Numbered from the stretch's first letter, positions 50,644-59,124 are shown. The stretch: DNA of 64,000 nucleotides from Bryobacterales bacterium (GCA_020851555.1 JADZCM010000050.1:62001-126000); one strand, 5' to 3'. A program made the numbers and translations. Notes: a model not told the origin generated them from the sequence alone.

Positions 50644-51333
50644 CTACAGCCAGTACTGCCAGCGGCCGGCCGCCAGGACGTAGGCCGCCAGGCAGGCGTT
50701 GGTCACGGCGTGCGCCAGAATGCAGTCGGCGAGGCTGCGGGTGCGCATCATCCACCAGTTATATGCGATGCCGGCGGCCAGGCCGACGTCCCAGTACGGC
50801 CCGTGCTCGCTGGCGAACAGGAAAGCCGTCAGCCAGAAAGAGGCCGCCGTCGCCGTCCCCATGGGGAGTCTCTCGAAATGGCGCGAGACGATGTAGCGCA
50901 GCATCCAGGCCCGCCAGAACAACTCTTCCACGATGGGCACCAGCAATACCGCGCCGCTCACCCTGACAGCCAGAAACCACGGGTCGCTGCGGGCCGGAGA
51001 CGAAATGGAGCTCGCCACGGCGCCGGTCAGGGGGTTCTGGAGAAGCCAGTGGGATCGATAGGCGGGCCAGAGCAGGTCGGGCGCGATCCAGGCCAGGAAG
51101 ACCGCGACGCCCAGCATGGCGCTGGAGAACCAGCGCGACGGCTTCAGCCGCAGCACCGGCCGGGAGCATGCCAGCAGCACGGCCGCCACGACCGCCACGC
51201 GCAGCGGATAGTGCACGGCAGCCCCTCCGGGCAGGTTCGCAGCGGCGGCCAGCATCAGCAGGTACGACGCAAAGGGCAAGACGTAGGGCCACGAGGGGCT
51301 GGCGAAACGGGCGGGCCTGAGGAGCTTGTTCAA
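50644..51333 (-). CDS. CPBP-family intramembrane protease, PEP-CTERM/exosortase type
   Basis: 229 residues with seven or eight membrane segments. The metal site motifs are intact: VEELFWRAWMLRY (Glu-Glu-x3-Arg near residue 140), FASEHGPYWDVGLAAGIAYN and LADCILAHAVTNACLA. This layout, with LLQNPLTGAVASSI before the first motif, fits the CAAX-like proteases recorded with exosortase/PEP-CTERM loci better than ordinary CPBP proteins. It would cleave a peptide bond inside or next to the membrane. No exosortase gene or PEP-CTERM substrate is in the window. A TPR lipoprotein gene follows upstream on the same strand with 16 bases between. Confidence 0.85.
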   Translation of the reverse strand: MNKLLRPARFASPSWPYVLPFASYLLMLAAAANLPGGAAVHYPLRVAVVAAVLLACSRPVLRLKPSRWFSSAMLGVAVFLAWIAPDLLWPAYRSHWLLQNPLTGAVASSISSPARSDPWFLAVRVSGAVLLVPIVEELFWRAWMLRYIVSRHFERLPMGTATAASFWLTAFLFASEHGPYWDVGLAAGIAYNWWMMRTRSLADCILAHAVTNACLAAYVLAAGRWQYWL

Positions 51334-51349
51334 TCGGCAGGTTCCCGGG

Positions 51350-53665
51350 TCAGCCGATCTTCTCCAACATCTCCCGGATCTTCCCTTCCTCCTCTTTGTT
51401 GGGATTGTTCCGGAGAGCGCTCTCCAGTTCCTTGCGGGCTTGCGGCTTGTCGCCGCTCTGAAAGAGCGCCATGGCGCGATGGTAGCGGAAGGTGGGGTTC
51501 TGAGGCGCTTTGGCCACCAGGTCGTTGTAGATCTCCAGGGCGTTGTTGCGCAGGTTCTTCTTCAGGTAGACCCAGCCCAGGGTGTCGGAGATTTCGAGCG
51601 ACTGGGGCAGACGCTGCTTGGCCCGTTGAGCGTAGGTGAGCGCCACATCCAGATCGCCTCCGTGTTCGGCCAGCAGATAGGCCAGGTTGTTGAGGGCCAC
51701 GGGGTTGTCGTTCTGAAGCCGGAGAATCTGTTCGTACTCGACTTTGGCGTCGGCCTCTTTTCCCGTCTGGTGGAGCAGGAGGGCCAGCCAGATGGCGGCG
51801 TCCGGATTGTTAGGCTGCAACTGCTTGGCCCTGCGGAAGTACTCTATCGCCATTCCGGAGTTGCCGCTCCGGCGGTAGGTCTCGCCCAGCCGCATGTGCA
51901 GATCGGCCGACTCGGGCTCCTTGGCGATCAGGTACTTATACGCCTCCATGGCCTGGTCGTATTTCTTTGCCAGGACGCAAGTGTTAGCGAGGGCCAGGCG
52001 GAGTTCACGGCGTCCAGGGTCTTTGCTCACCTCGGCGGCCAGTAACTCCACCGACTTGCCATACTGCTGCTGGGCGTTGTAGACCTCGGCCAACCCGATC
52101 TGGCATAGAGGCTCCTGCTTGCCGTCCGCCAGGCATTGCCGGAAGACCTGCTCCGCGGCCTGGAAGTTGCGGGCGCGCAATTCGAGAATGCCGAGCCGGA
52201 ATTTCGCCTCAGGGCTGTCGGGACGCGTCTTGAGGATGAGCTGAAGCTCCGCCCGCGCCTCATCCAGCTTCCCCATCCCCTGCAAGGCCAGCGAACGGAG
52301 CAGCCTCGCCCCCAGGTTGGTGCGGCTCTGCTGCAAGATCTCGTCGGCGGACTGAAGCGCCTGCGCGTTCTCGCCCCGGCTGATCTGAAGCTGCGCCATG
52401 GCGAGGCGCGGGGCGATGTAGTCGGGCTGCGTCTCAATGGCCGCCTTGAATTGCGCCCGGGCCAGGTCCACGTCTCCCTTGGCCCAGTAGGCGCGTCCCA
52501 GGTTGTACCGGACCACGGCATTGCGCGGGAGCCGGCTTACCGCGGACTCCAGTTCGCTGACCGCCTGCTGCAACTGATTGCGGTTCCCCATTTCCAGCCA
52601 GAGGGTGGCCCGCAGCGCCGTCCCGATGGGATCGTTCGGCACGGCTTTCAGAATCTCGTTGTCGAGCAGGGAGAGCGCCTGGTCCCGCTTGCCCTGCAAG
52701 ATGAGAACGTCGGCGATCTTGCGCTGGAAATTCAGCCGCTCCTCCTTGCCGCCGCCGAGGCCTCCCCGGTAGACGGCGAGGGCCTTCTCAAACTCACGGA
52801 AGCTGATGTAGAGGTCGCCGGCGCGCTCGCGCCCCTGAGGGAAGGTCTTGGGATCGGCGAGGATCGCGTTCAGAACCCGGTCCATTTGTTCGCGCTGGTT
52901 GGTGAGCGCGTAGTGAGCGGCGAGTTGGAGACGGTAGTCCAGCACCTCCGGATTGCTCTCGGACTTCCGGCGGCTCATCCGTTCGGCGTCCTGTCCGCGA
53001 TTCCGCTGGAGGTACTCCCGGTAGAGCACGTCATAGGCGGCGCCGTTTTTCGGGTCGCGTTCAATGATCGCCAGGACGATTCTCTCCGCATCCTCGAAAC
53101 GGTTCTTGGCCATCAGAACCTGAGCGTAGGCAAGTTCCAGGTTGGGATCGCGCGGTTTCACCTTGGCGGCGGCCTCGAACTTGGCCTGGGCCGTATCCAG
53201 GTCCTTGGCCCGCCAGGCCTGGTAGGCCTCCAGCCGGAGCCGGTCGAACGAGTTCTCTTTCAACCTGCCGAGGAAGTCGTTGAACCCCACCTCGGAACTC
53301 TTGCTGCGCCGGGTGTCCGTCAGGTACGCCAGCAGATAGATGTCGGAGAGCTTGGAGGTGGTGTCCTCCAACTCCGGCCCGCCTTTCTTCTCGAGCAGTT
53401 CGAACGCCCGTCTGAGAGCGCGTTCGGAGGCGGCGAAGTTGTTCTGCTTGAGGAAGGTCAGGCCCAGCCGGTAGTAACCCTCTCCGAACATGGGGTATTT
53501 TTTGAGGGCGCTCCGATACATGATGGAGGCTTCGTTGTACTTGCCGTTGTTGAAATAACGATTGCCGCTCTCCAGGTATTTGCGGGCGGCGACCTGCGGG
53601 TCGCGGCTGCAGCCGGCTCCGGCGAGCAAGGCGGCGATCAGGAACGGGAACCAGGGGGTCTTCAT
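51350..53665 (-). CDS. Tetratricopeptide-repeat lipoprotein
   Basis: 771 residues from ATG 53665. Lipoprotein signal peptide ending in LLAGAGC (Cys19). The mature protein consists almost entirely of tetratricopeptide repeats, roughly 18-20 units, from about residue 30 to 750. It would be anchored in a membrane facing the periplasm and act as a protein-interaction scaffold. Long TPR lipoproteins (PrsT type) belong to exosortase/PEP-CTERM polysaccharide systems, and the protease gene just downstream is of the PEP-CTERM kind, so I infer a shared function. No other PEP-CTERM components are visible. Confidence 0.88.
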   Translation of the reverse strand: MKTPWFPFLIAALLAGAGCSRDPQVAARKYLESGNRYFNNGKYNEASIMYRSALKKYPMFGEGYYRLGLTFLKQNNFAASERALRRAFELLEKKGGPELEDTTSKLSDIYLLAYLTDTRRSKSSEVGFNDFLGRLKENSFDRLRLEAYQAWRAKDLDTAQAKFEAAAKVKPRDPNLELAYAQVLMAKNRFEDAERIVLAIIERDPKNGAAYDVLYREYLQRNRGQDAERMSRRKSESNPEVLDYRLQLAAHYALTNQREQMDRVLNAILADPKTFPQGRERAGDLYISFREFEKALAVYRGGLGGGKEERLNFQRKIADVLILQGKRDQALSLLDNEILKAVPNDPIGTALRATLWLEMGNRNQLQQAVSELESAVSRLPRNAVVRYNLGRAYWAKGDVDLARAQFKAAIETQPDYIAPRLAMAQLQISRGENAQALQSADEILQQSRTNLGARLLRSLALQGMGKLDEARAELQLILKTRPDSPEAKFRLGILELRARNFQAAEQVFRQCLADGKQEPLCQIGLAEVYNAQQQYGKSVELLAAEVSKDPGRRELRLALANTCVLAKKYDQAMEAYKYLIAKEPESADLHMRLGETYRRSGNSGMAIEYFRRAKQLQPNNPDAAIWLALLLHQTGKEADAKVEYEQILRLQNDNPVALNNLAYLLAEHGGDLDVALTYAQRAKQRLPQSLEISDTLGWVYLKKNLRNNALEIYNDLVAKAPQNPTFRYHRAMALFQSGDKPQARKELESALRNNPNKEEEGKIREMLEKIG

Positions 53666-53820
53666 AGCTCTTTCCCTGCGGCCTCCAGTCACAAATGCCA
53701 TGATAAGACAAGAGCCGCCTCCGGCCAAAGGTGGAGCAGGCGACCAGATGCAGGCGCGCGCGCACGGGCCCGGAGCCCGAGCGCGAGGCCTCACGGTTCA
53801 GGCGGCGAGGTTTTTGGCGA

Positions 53821-54585
53821 ATGACCTGGCAGGCCGCTCAGGCGCCGGTGCGGGTTGCGCCAGGCGACATCCACGTCTGGCGAGCGAACCTGGCCGATTT
53901 TCAAAAGGACCCGGGCTCGGAAAGCGTCCTCTCGGAGGACGAGACGCAGCGCGCCGGACGATTCCGGGTCCCTCAGGCCCGTGCGCGCTTCACCGCCGCC
54001 CGCTCGCTGCTGCGCTTCATTCTGGGCGCCTGCCTGGAGTGTCCGCCCGCGGAGATCCGGTTCGCGTACCGGAAGCACGGGAAGCCCTTCCTTGCACCGG
54101 GCCTCTTCCGGGAGGATCTCCGCTTCAACCTCTCCCACTCCCACGGCCTGGCGCTGTACGCGGTGTGCACCGGCAGGGAGGTCGGTATCGACCTGGAGCG
54201 CATGCGGGCCGACCGGGACCATGAACGGCTGGCAGCCAGGTTTTTCTCGGCGCGGGAGGCAGCCCGCCTCGCGGAGTTGCCGGCGGCGCAGCGGCAGGGC
54301 GCCTTCTACCACTGCTGGACCCGCAAGGAGGCCTACCTGAAAGCCCGCGGCGAAGGACTGGCCATCCCGCTGGGGTCCTTCTCGGTCTCACTGGCCCCGG
54401 ACGAGCCGGCGGCGCTGCTGGAGGTGGCAGGCGACCACCAGGAAGCCGGCCGGTGGCGGCTATGGTCCGTGGACGCCGGACCGGACTTCGCGGCCGCCCT
54501 GGCGGCTGAGCGAGGGCCGGCGAACCTGCGGTTTTGGGACTGGAGCCTCAGCCCGCTCGTTCCGCCTTCGCCCCCAGGTTCTTGA
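53821..54585 (+). CDS. 4'-phosphopantetheinyl transferase (Sfp type)
   Basis: 254 residues from ATG 53821. Core motifs of Sfp-type enzymes: NLSHSHGLALYAVC, VGIDLERMR (metal-binding Asp and Glu) and FYHCWTRKEAYLKARGEGL, in which the Trp, Lys and Glu are conserved. It moves phosphopantetheine from CoA to carrier-protein serines of polyketide, peptide or fatty-acid synthases. There is no carrier-protein or synthase gene within the window. It ends inside the convergent enolase-superfamily gene (38-base overlap). Confidence 0.92.
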   Translation: MTWQAAQAPVRVAPGDIHVWRANLADFQKDPGSESVLSEDETQRAGRFRVPQARARFTAARSLLRFILGACLECPPAEIRFAYRKHGKPFLAPGLFREDLRFNLSHSHGLALYAVCTGREVGIDLERMRADRDHERLAARFFSAREAARLAELPAAQRQGAFYHCWTRKEAYLKARGEGLAIPLGSFSVSLAPDEPAALLEVAGDHQEAGRWRLWSVDAGPDFAAALAAERGPANLRFWDWSLSPLVPPSPPGS

Positions 54586-55780
54586 AGGGGAAGCGCCGGA
54601 CGAAGTCCGCGAAGTTCACCTCGATTCCCAGGCCCGGCCGCTCGGGCAGGGCGATCGAGCCGTCCTGCTGCACGGGGTAGGCGCCGTTGGTGAGTTCCTG
54701 GTAGACCTTGTCGTCGGCCGCTTCCCACTCGTGGATGAGGAAGTTGTGGCAGACCGAAACGGCGGCCAGCGAGGCCACATGGGCGATGGGGCCGTAGCAC
54801 TGGTGCGGCGCCACCTCGACCCCGTACGCCTCGGCCAGGCTGGCGATCTTCCTGAATTCGGTGATTCCTCCGCACTTCACCACGTCGGGCTGGATGATCC
54901 GCGCGCCGTTGCGCTCGAGGAGCGGCCGGAACTCGAAGCGCGACAACTGGCCTTCGCCGGTGGCGACCGGCACGGGGCTGCGGGCAGACAGTTCGCCGAA
55001 TTCGAGCAGGTTCTCCCGGGGGAGGGGTTCCTCCATGAAGAACGGGTCGTACGGACGGATCGCCTCGGCCATGCGGATGGCGCTCCGCAGAGTGAGGCTC
55101 TCGGCGAGTTCGAGGCCCACGTCCAGCTTGCTGCCGACCGCCTTGCGGATGGCCGCCAGGATAGCGCAGAGGGCCTCGATACGGCCGCTCTCGGGCAGGT
55201 CCCTGCCGGGGACGGTGAACTTCACGGCGGTCCAGCCGTTGTTCACCGTCTCCACGGCCCACCGCGCGTACGCTTCGGGGGACGGCGAGGCCAACGCCGC
55301 GCTCCAGTGCGAGTAGTAGGCACGGTACCGCTTCCGGATTGGGCCTCCCAGCAGACGCCAGACGGGCACGCCGAGCCGCTTGCCCTCGATGTCCCAAAGG
55401 GCGATGTCGATCGCCGACATGGCGGTTCTCGGGATGATGCCGCTGTTCCAGCGGGAGAGGCGGTAGCTCATCCGGTCCATGTGGGCTTCCGGCCCGGCCG
55501 GATCTGTTCCGATGAGGTACGGTTCCAGCCAGCGCAGCGCCGCCTCCACCACATCCACACGACCGTGGCAGGTGGCCTCCCCCAGCCCCACGATGCCGGC
55601 GTCCGTGTGCACTTCCACGAAAAGCAGGTCCCGCCACCTGAGCGTGGCGCGGTGATAGGCCAGCCTGGTGATCTTGATCTGCCCCGCGCCGCCAGCGGCC
55701 TGGGGGTATGCGGCAAGAGCCGCAGAGGGTGCGGCAGCCGCCAGCCGTTTCAACATCCGGCGCCGGTTTACGTCGGCCAT
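54548..55780 (-). CDS. Enolase-superfamily protein (mandelate racemase/muconate lactonising), Tat-exported
   Basis: 410 residues from ATG 55780, chosen because the region begins MADVNRRRMLKRLAAAAPSA, a Tat-like signal; the longer frame upstream lacks this. N-terminal capping domain, then a TIM barrel. The usual Lys-x-Lys is VKFTV, so the second Lys is Thr. By alignment over the 26 residues before MEEPLP the first metal ligand, normally Asp, is Glu in GLELAES. The other ligands (Glu in MEEP, Glu in TGEGQLS) and the His in APHQCYG are present. Enzymes of this group act on sugar acids and acidic lactones; function unknown. It is unusual for the family to be exported. Confidence 0.82.
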   Translation of the reverse strand: MADVNRRRMLKRLAAAAPSAALAAYPQAAGGAGQIKITRLAYHRATLRWRDLLFVEVHTDAGIVGLGEATCHGRVDVVEAALRWLEPYLIGTDPAGPEAHMDRMSYRLSRWNSGIIPRTAMSAIDIALWDIEGKRLGVPVWRLLGGPIRKRYRAYYSHWSAALASPSPEAYARWAVETVNNGWTAVKFTVPGRDLPESGRIEALCAILAAIRKAVGSKLDVGLELAESLTLRSAIRMAEAIRPYDPFFMEEPLPRENLLEFGELSARSPVPVATGEGQLSRFEFRPLLERNGARIIQPDVVKCGGITEFRKIASLAEAYGVEVAPHQCYGPIAHVASLAAVSVCHNFLIHEWEAADDKVYQELTNGAYPVQQDGSIALPERPGLGIEVNFADFVRRFPFKNLGAKAERAG

Positions 55781-55890
55781 GGCGTTGTGTAGCTTACCAG
55801 ATTGAAGCGGCCGGCTGCCTGGCCGAAGCGCCCCGCCGAAGGCGGGGTGAGATTTCCAGGCCCGGCGCGCCACGATCTTGGTGCGTGCCA

Positions 55891-56370
55891 GTGAATCGCC
55901 GTGGGAAGGATGTAGTGGTGTGCGTGGCGCTCCTGGTGTCGTCCGCCGCCGGAGGCACCGCAGCCGCCGCCGATTCCGGGGCGCGCGCGGACTTCATTGG
56001 CGGGACGCTGACTCATTTCTCGCAAAGCATTTCCGGCAGGGTCCACACAACCGACGCCGAGGTGCTGGTCCTGGAAAGCAGGAAAGCGGCGCTGGAGGTG
56101 CCCTACGAGCGGGTCAATCTGTTGGAGTACGGGCAGCAGGTGGGGCGGAGATACCTGGCCGCCATCACCATCAGCCCGCTCCTGCTGCTCAGCAAGTCGC
56201 GCAAGCACTTCCTGACCGTGGGTTTCAAGGATGACGACGAACGCCAGCAGGCCGTCGTGCTTCAGGTACACAAGGACGACATCCGGGCGCTGCTGGCAAG
56301 CCTGGAGGCCAGAACCGGCGTGAAGGTGAGCTACCTGGATTTGGAGTCGCGCCAGAACGGAGGAGAATGA
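55891..56370 (+). CDS. Small exported protein of unknown function
   Basis: About 159 residues from GTG 55891. Other GTG starts lie at 55885 and 55915, but 55891 gives a good signal peptide, MNRRGKDVVVCVALLVSSAA. The mature part contains a short beta-rich block, FIGGTLTHFSQSISGRVHTT, and RVNLLEYGQQVGRRYLAAIT with TVGFKDDDERQQAVVLQVHK. I recall proteins with the same two blocks, in particular Leu-Glu-Tyr-Gly-Gln, as conserved unknowns of Acidobacteriota. The ATG of the next gene overlaps its stop (ATGA), so both are probably produced together. Confidence 0.7.
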   Translation: MNRRGKDVVVCVALLVSSAAGGTAAAADSGARADFIGGTLTHFSQSISGRVHTTDAEVLVLESRKAALEVPYERVNLLEYGQQVGRRYLAAITISPLLLLSKSRKHFLTVGFKDDDERQQAVVLQVHKDDIRALLASLEARTGVKVSYLDLESRQNGGE

Positions 56371-56975
56371 GGACGCTCCTTTCGCTCCTGGCGGCGGCGG
56401 CGCTCGCCGCCGCGCCGCAATCCGCCCCCCAGGCCGCTTCGCCGGCGCAACTGCCGGTGGAAGACACGCTGCTGCGCCTGCTGGACATCCGGCGGGTGTA
56501 CGTGGACCGGCTGGGGGGAGGAGACGCCGCCATCCAGATCCGCGACATGATCATTCACAGCCTGCAAACCACGCGGTTGTTCGTCATCACCGAAAACGAA
56601 GAAAAGGCCGACGCGTTTCTGAGAGGATCGGCCGAGGACCTGATCTTCACCGACACCTCTTCGATGAGCGAAAGCCTGAGCGCCCGGGCCGCCGTGGGCA
56701 CGGGCTCCAATCCGGACCGGACTGTGGCGGACCGCCGCAGCCGCTCGGCGTCCGTCAGCGTGGGCGAGCAGGAGACCAGCCGCGTGGCGGAACGTAAGCA
56801 CGAGGCCGTGGCGGCGGTACGGCTGGTGAGCAGGGACGGGGACGTGCTCTGGTCCACCACGCAGGAAAGCCTGGGCGCCAAGTTCCTGGGCGCCAGCGCC
56901 GATGTGGCCCAGAAGGTCGCCAAACAGCTTCTGAAGGACTACCAGGCGGCGAAGAAACTGAGGGCAAACAATTAA
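56367..56975 (+). CDS. Exported protein of unknown function, CsgG/DUF4136-like
   Basis: 202 residues, signal peptide MRTLLSLLAAAALAAAPQSA. The body has a mixed alpha/beta pattern: RRVYVDRLGGGDAAIQIRDM, LQTTRLFVITENEEKADAFL, and KHEAVAAVRLVSRDGDVLWS, ending with FLGASADVAQKVAKQLLKDY. This looks like the domain found in CsgG-type and related periplasmic proteins that take the form of a short lipoprotein-like assembly factor. The stop codon lies within a perfect inverted repeat (ATTAAC-CGGA-GTTAAT, 56971-56986). The assignment is by pattern only. Confidence 0.65.
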   Translation: MRTLLSLLAAAALAAAPQSAPQAASPAQLPVEDTLLRLLDIRRVYVDRLGGGDAAIQIRDMIIHSLQTTRLFVITENEEKADAFLRGSAEDLIFTDTSSMSESLSARAAVGTGSNPDRTVADRRSRSASVSVGEQETSRVAERKHEAVAAVRLVSRDGDVLWSTTQESLGAKFLGASADVAQKVAKQLLKDYQAAKKLRANN

Positions 56976-57042
56976 CCGGAGTTAATCATAGGGCTGCTGC
57001 CGGCCGGCAGATTGTCCGGAAGGCGCCGTCAAAAAAAAGTTC

Positions 57043-57071
57043 TGGACAAGCAGACCCGTTTTTCGTATACT
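57043..57071 (+). promoter_or_regulatory. Near-consensus promoter of the candidate small RNA
   Basis: TGGACA (57043-57048) and TATACT (57066-57071) with a 17-base spacer. Transcription would begin near 57077-57079. A run of eight A residues lies at 57031-57038, just upstream, as an UP-like element. Confidence 0.6.
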
Positions 57072-57077
57072 GAGACC

Positions 57078-57180
57078 AACCAAGTGCTATAACATTAGCA
57101 TCCCCGGCGACGAGGCCCAGCTCGTCGCCAGCCCCTCTGAGTGGAAGCCCTGCGGTCCCAGCCGCAGGGCTTCTTACTTT
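57078..57180 (+). ncRNA. Candidate small RNA with two perfect hairpins
   Basis: About 100 bases from the predicted start to the end of the terminator tail. Stem 1 pairs GGCGACGAG (57106-57114) with CTCGTCGCC (57121-57129), a perfect 9-bp stem with a 6-base loop. Stem 2 is the terminator. No reading frame of note occurs inside the unit. It lies between a protein of unknown function and a GT-C glycosyltransferase; the latter's GTG at 57229 comes 49 bases after the terminator, so the RNA could instead be a leader that controls readthrough into that gene. I do not recognise it as a known RNA family. Confidence 0.5.
57145..57180 (+). terminator. Rho-independent terminator
   Basis: AAGCCCTGCGG (57145-57155), loop TCCCAG, and CCGCAGGGCTT (57162-57172) form a perfect 11-bp stem, followed by CTTACTTT. 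It is the clearest terminator in the window. It sits upstream of the glycosyltransferase gene and would stop transcription from the promoter at 57043. Confidence 0.75.
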
Positions 57181-57228
57181 GTGGGACAGTTACGGCAGCG
57201 CAGCCGGATCTGGGTTAGCCTCGAAATA

Positions 57229-59124
57229 GTGACCCTTACCGCCCGGCTGGCATCATTTCTCAGTCGCCACGCGCTCCTTGCGTGTCTCGTAGTACAGGCG
57301 AGTCTCCTGCTGCCCGCGCCGGGATTGCTGCCGGTGTGGGGCGACGAGGATTTTACGCTGCTGACGGCGTCCCAGCCGGTGGCAGGCGTGCTGAAGACCG
57401 CCGCACAGGAGAAGAACAACCCGCCCCTGCACAGCCTGCTGGTTCACTACTGGCTTCTTCTGCCATGGCCGGCGCCGAAAGCGGCAGCCTCGAGAGCGCT
57501 TTCGGCGCTCACGGCGCTGGCGGCAACCGTGGTGATCGACCGCCTGTTCCTCAAGGGTCTCGACGTGCGGGCGCGGCTCTGGTTCCTGGCGTTGTGGGCA
57601 GTGTCGCCCTGCCTGCTGCTGTGCGCCCGGATCGGACGGTCCTACTCGCTGCAAGTGCTGGTGTTCGCCTGCGCGCTGGGGGCGGCGGCGCGGCTGCTCG
57701 AGGAGCCCGGAAACAAGAGGCGCAGCCTGCTGTACGGCGCCTGGAACGCGCTGCTGCTGTACGTTCACTACCTCTCCGGCACGGCGCTCGCGGCGGGCGT
57801 GACGTGCCTGCTGGCGTGGAGGGCGTTCCGTCTGCGGAGGTCCAAGGAGCTGGCCGCCGGCGGGCTCTCGCTGGGGCTGGTTGTCCTGCTGTACCTGCCC
57901 TGGCTTCCCCATTTCCGGGAGGCGCTGGGCAGGATGGCGGGCGCGCAGCCTCCACCGGCGGCGGCCGGCGCGGCGTGGTCCGGGATCATCCGGCTGGGCT
58001 ACCTGGGTTTTTCGTTCGTCCTGGGGGAGACGCCGCCTTCGTGGGTGATGGCGTGCGCGCCCGTTGCGCTTTCGGGCGCGGCGTACCTCGCCTGGCGCGG
58101 CGCGAGGCCGGCTCCGCGCTGGCTGGCTCCGGCGGCCCTGGCGGCGGTGGCGGCGTATTGGGCTGCCGGACGCTGGGTCTCCTTCGTCTTCATCCCGGCG
58201 CGGGTGCTGTTCCTCCTGCCGTTCGCGCTGATGCTGGTGGCCTCTGGCGGGGTGCGCAGCCCGCGCGCCGGCCGGCTCATCTGCACGCTGATCTTGTGCC
58301 TCTCCGGGGGTTCGATCACGAGCTACTTCCGGCGCGTGGATTTTCTGAACAAGGCGTACGTCCTCTCCTACGACGAGATCGCCGGTACGATCCGCCGGAA
58401 CAGCGGCGAGACGCGGGCGGTGCTGGTGGCGGATACCTGGAACACGGATCCGTACCCGCTGGCAAACCGGCTCGGCCGGAACTTCCCCATGATTCCGGTG
58501 GGAAGATCCGACACGCGCGATTCGGTGCGCGCCGCGGTGGAGCGGTCCGGCGCGCAGGTGGTGTGGTACTTCCGCAATACGCACGACACCTCGGCGGGCG
58601 GGCTGAACCGGCAATTGGAACGCGAGCTTTCAGACGGGCGCGCCGTCGCGCGCCACCTGTTTGTTCCCTACCAAGCCCGGGACCGCCGGCTGATGCGCCT
58701 GCTGGGGTGGAGGGAAATCCCCTCCCATTTCATCCAACTGTTGGAGATACGGCCGGAAGCCGGCGGCGGGGCGGGCTCCGCCTGGAGCGCGCCCCGGCCG
58801 GATGGCTCAAGAGGACTTCACTTGCAGGTTGTTGGTCACGGAGAAGACGTGCGCAACGCTCGCCGCCGCCATGCCGGCGACTTGCTTGTCCATCTGGCTG
58901 GCCACCACGCCTTCCAGCGTCACGTGGCCGTTGTTTACGATGATGCGGATTGGAGCCACGGCCCCCATGTTGTAGCGGAACAGCGAGGAGGTCCCGTAGA
59001 TCGCCCGCAGCTCGGCCCATCGGATCTGGTCGTCGAAGGGCGACAAAGGCAGAACCTCGATCTGGTCTTGCACCGCCTTCACCCCGGGGATGCGCTTGAC
59101 CACGGTCTCCGCCGCGTTCTTTAG
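57229..59124 (+). CDS. GT-C glycosyltransferase (GT39-like) with read-through C-terminus
   Basis: About 631 residues from GTG 57229 (GTG 57181, at the terminator tail, is less likely). Residues 1 to about 390 contain roughly ten membrane helices. WGDEDFTLLTASQPVAGVLK and AAQEKNNPPLHSLLVHYWLL match the acidic motif and following loop of GT39/ArnT-type lipid-linked sugar transferases. The soluble tail is plausible to about residue 510 (FIQLLEIRPEA). After that the frame continues some 120 residues through low-complexity GC-rich sequence and the antisense of the convergent BON gene. The real stop has probably been lost or the frame shifted near 58755. Confidence 0.75.
   Translation: MTLTARLASFLSRHALLACLVVQASLLLPAPGLLPVWGDEDFTLLTASQPVAGVLKTAAQEKNNPPLHSLLVHYWLLLPWPAPKAAASRALSALTALAATVVIDRLFLKGLDVRARLWFLALWAVSPCLLLCARIGRSYSLQVLVFACALGAAARLLEEPGNKRRSLLYGAWNALLLYVHYLSGTALAAGVTCLLAWRAFRLRRSKELAAGGLSLGLVVLLYLPWLPHFREALGRMAGAQPPPAAAGAAWSGIIRLGYLGFSFVLGETPPSWVMACAPVALSGAAYLAWRGARPAPRWLAPAALAAVAAYWAAGRWVSFVFIPARVLFLLPFALMLVASGGVRSPRAGRLICTLILCLSGGSITSYFRRVDFLNKAYVLSYDEIAGTIRRNSGETRAVLVADTWNTDPYPLANRLGRNFPMIPVGRSDTRDSVRAAVERSGAQVVWYFRNTHDTSAGGLNRQLERELSDGRAVARHLFVPYQARDRRLMRLLGWREIPSHFIQLLEIRPEAGGGAGSAWSAPRPDGSRGLHLQVVGHGEDVRNARRRHAGDLLVHLAGHHAFQRHVAVVYDDADWSHGPHVVAEQRGGPVDRPQLGPSDLVVEGRQRQNLDLVLHRLHPGDALDHGLRRVL

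Noticed and set aside
56971-56986. Inverted repeat ATTAAC-CGGA-GTTAAT as a terminator.
   Set aside because: Six-base stem, A/T-rich, with no T-tract. It lies on the stop codon of the upstream gene and is too weak to call.
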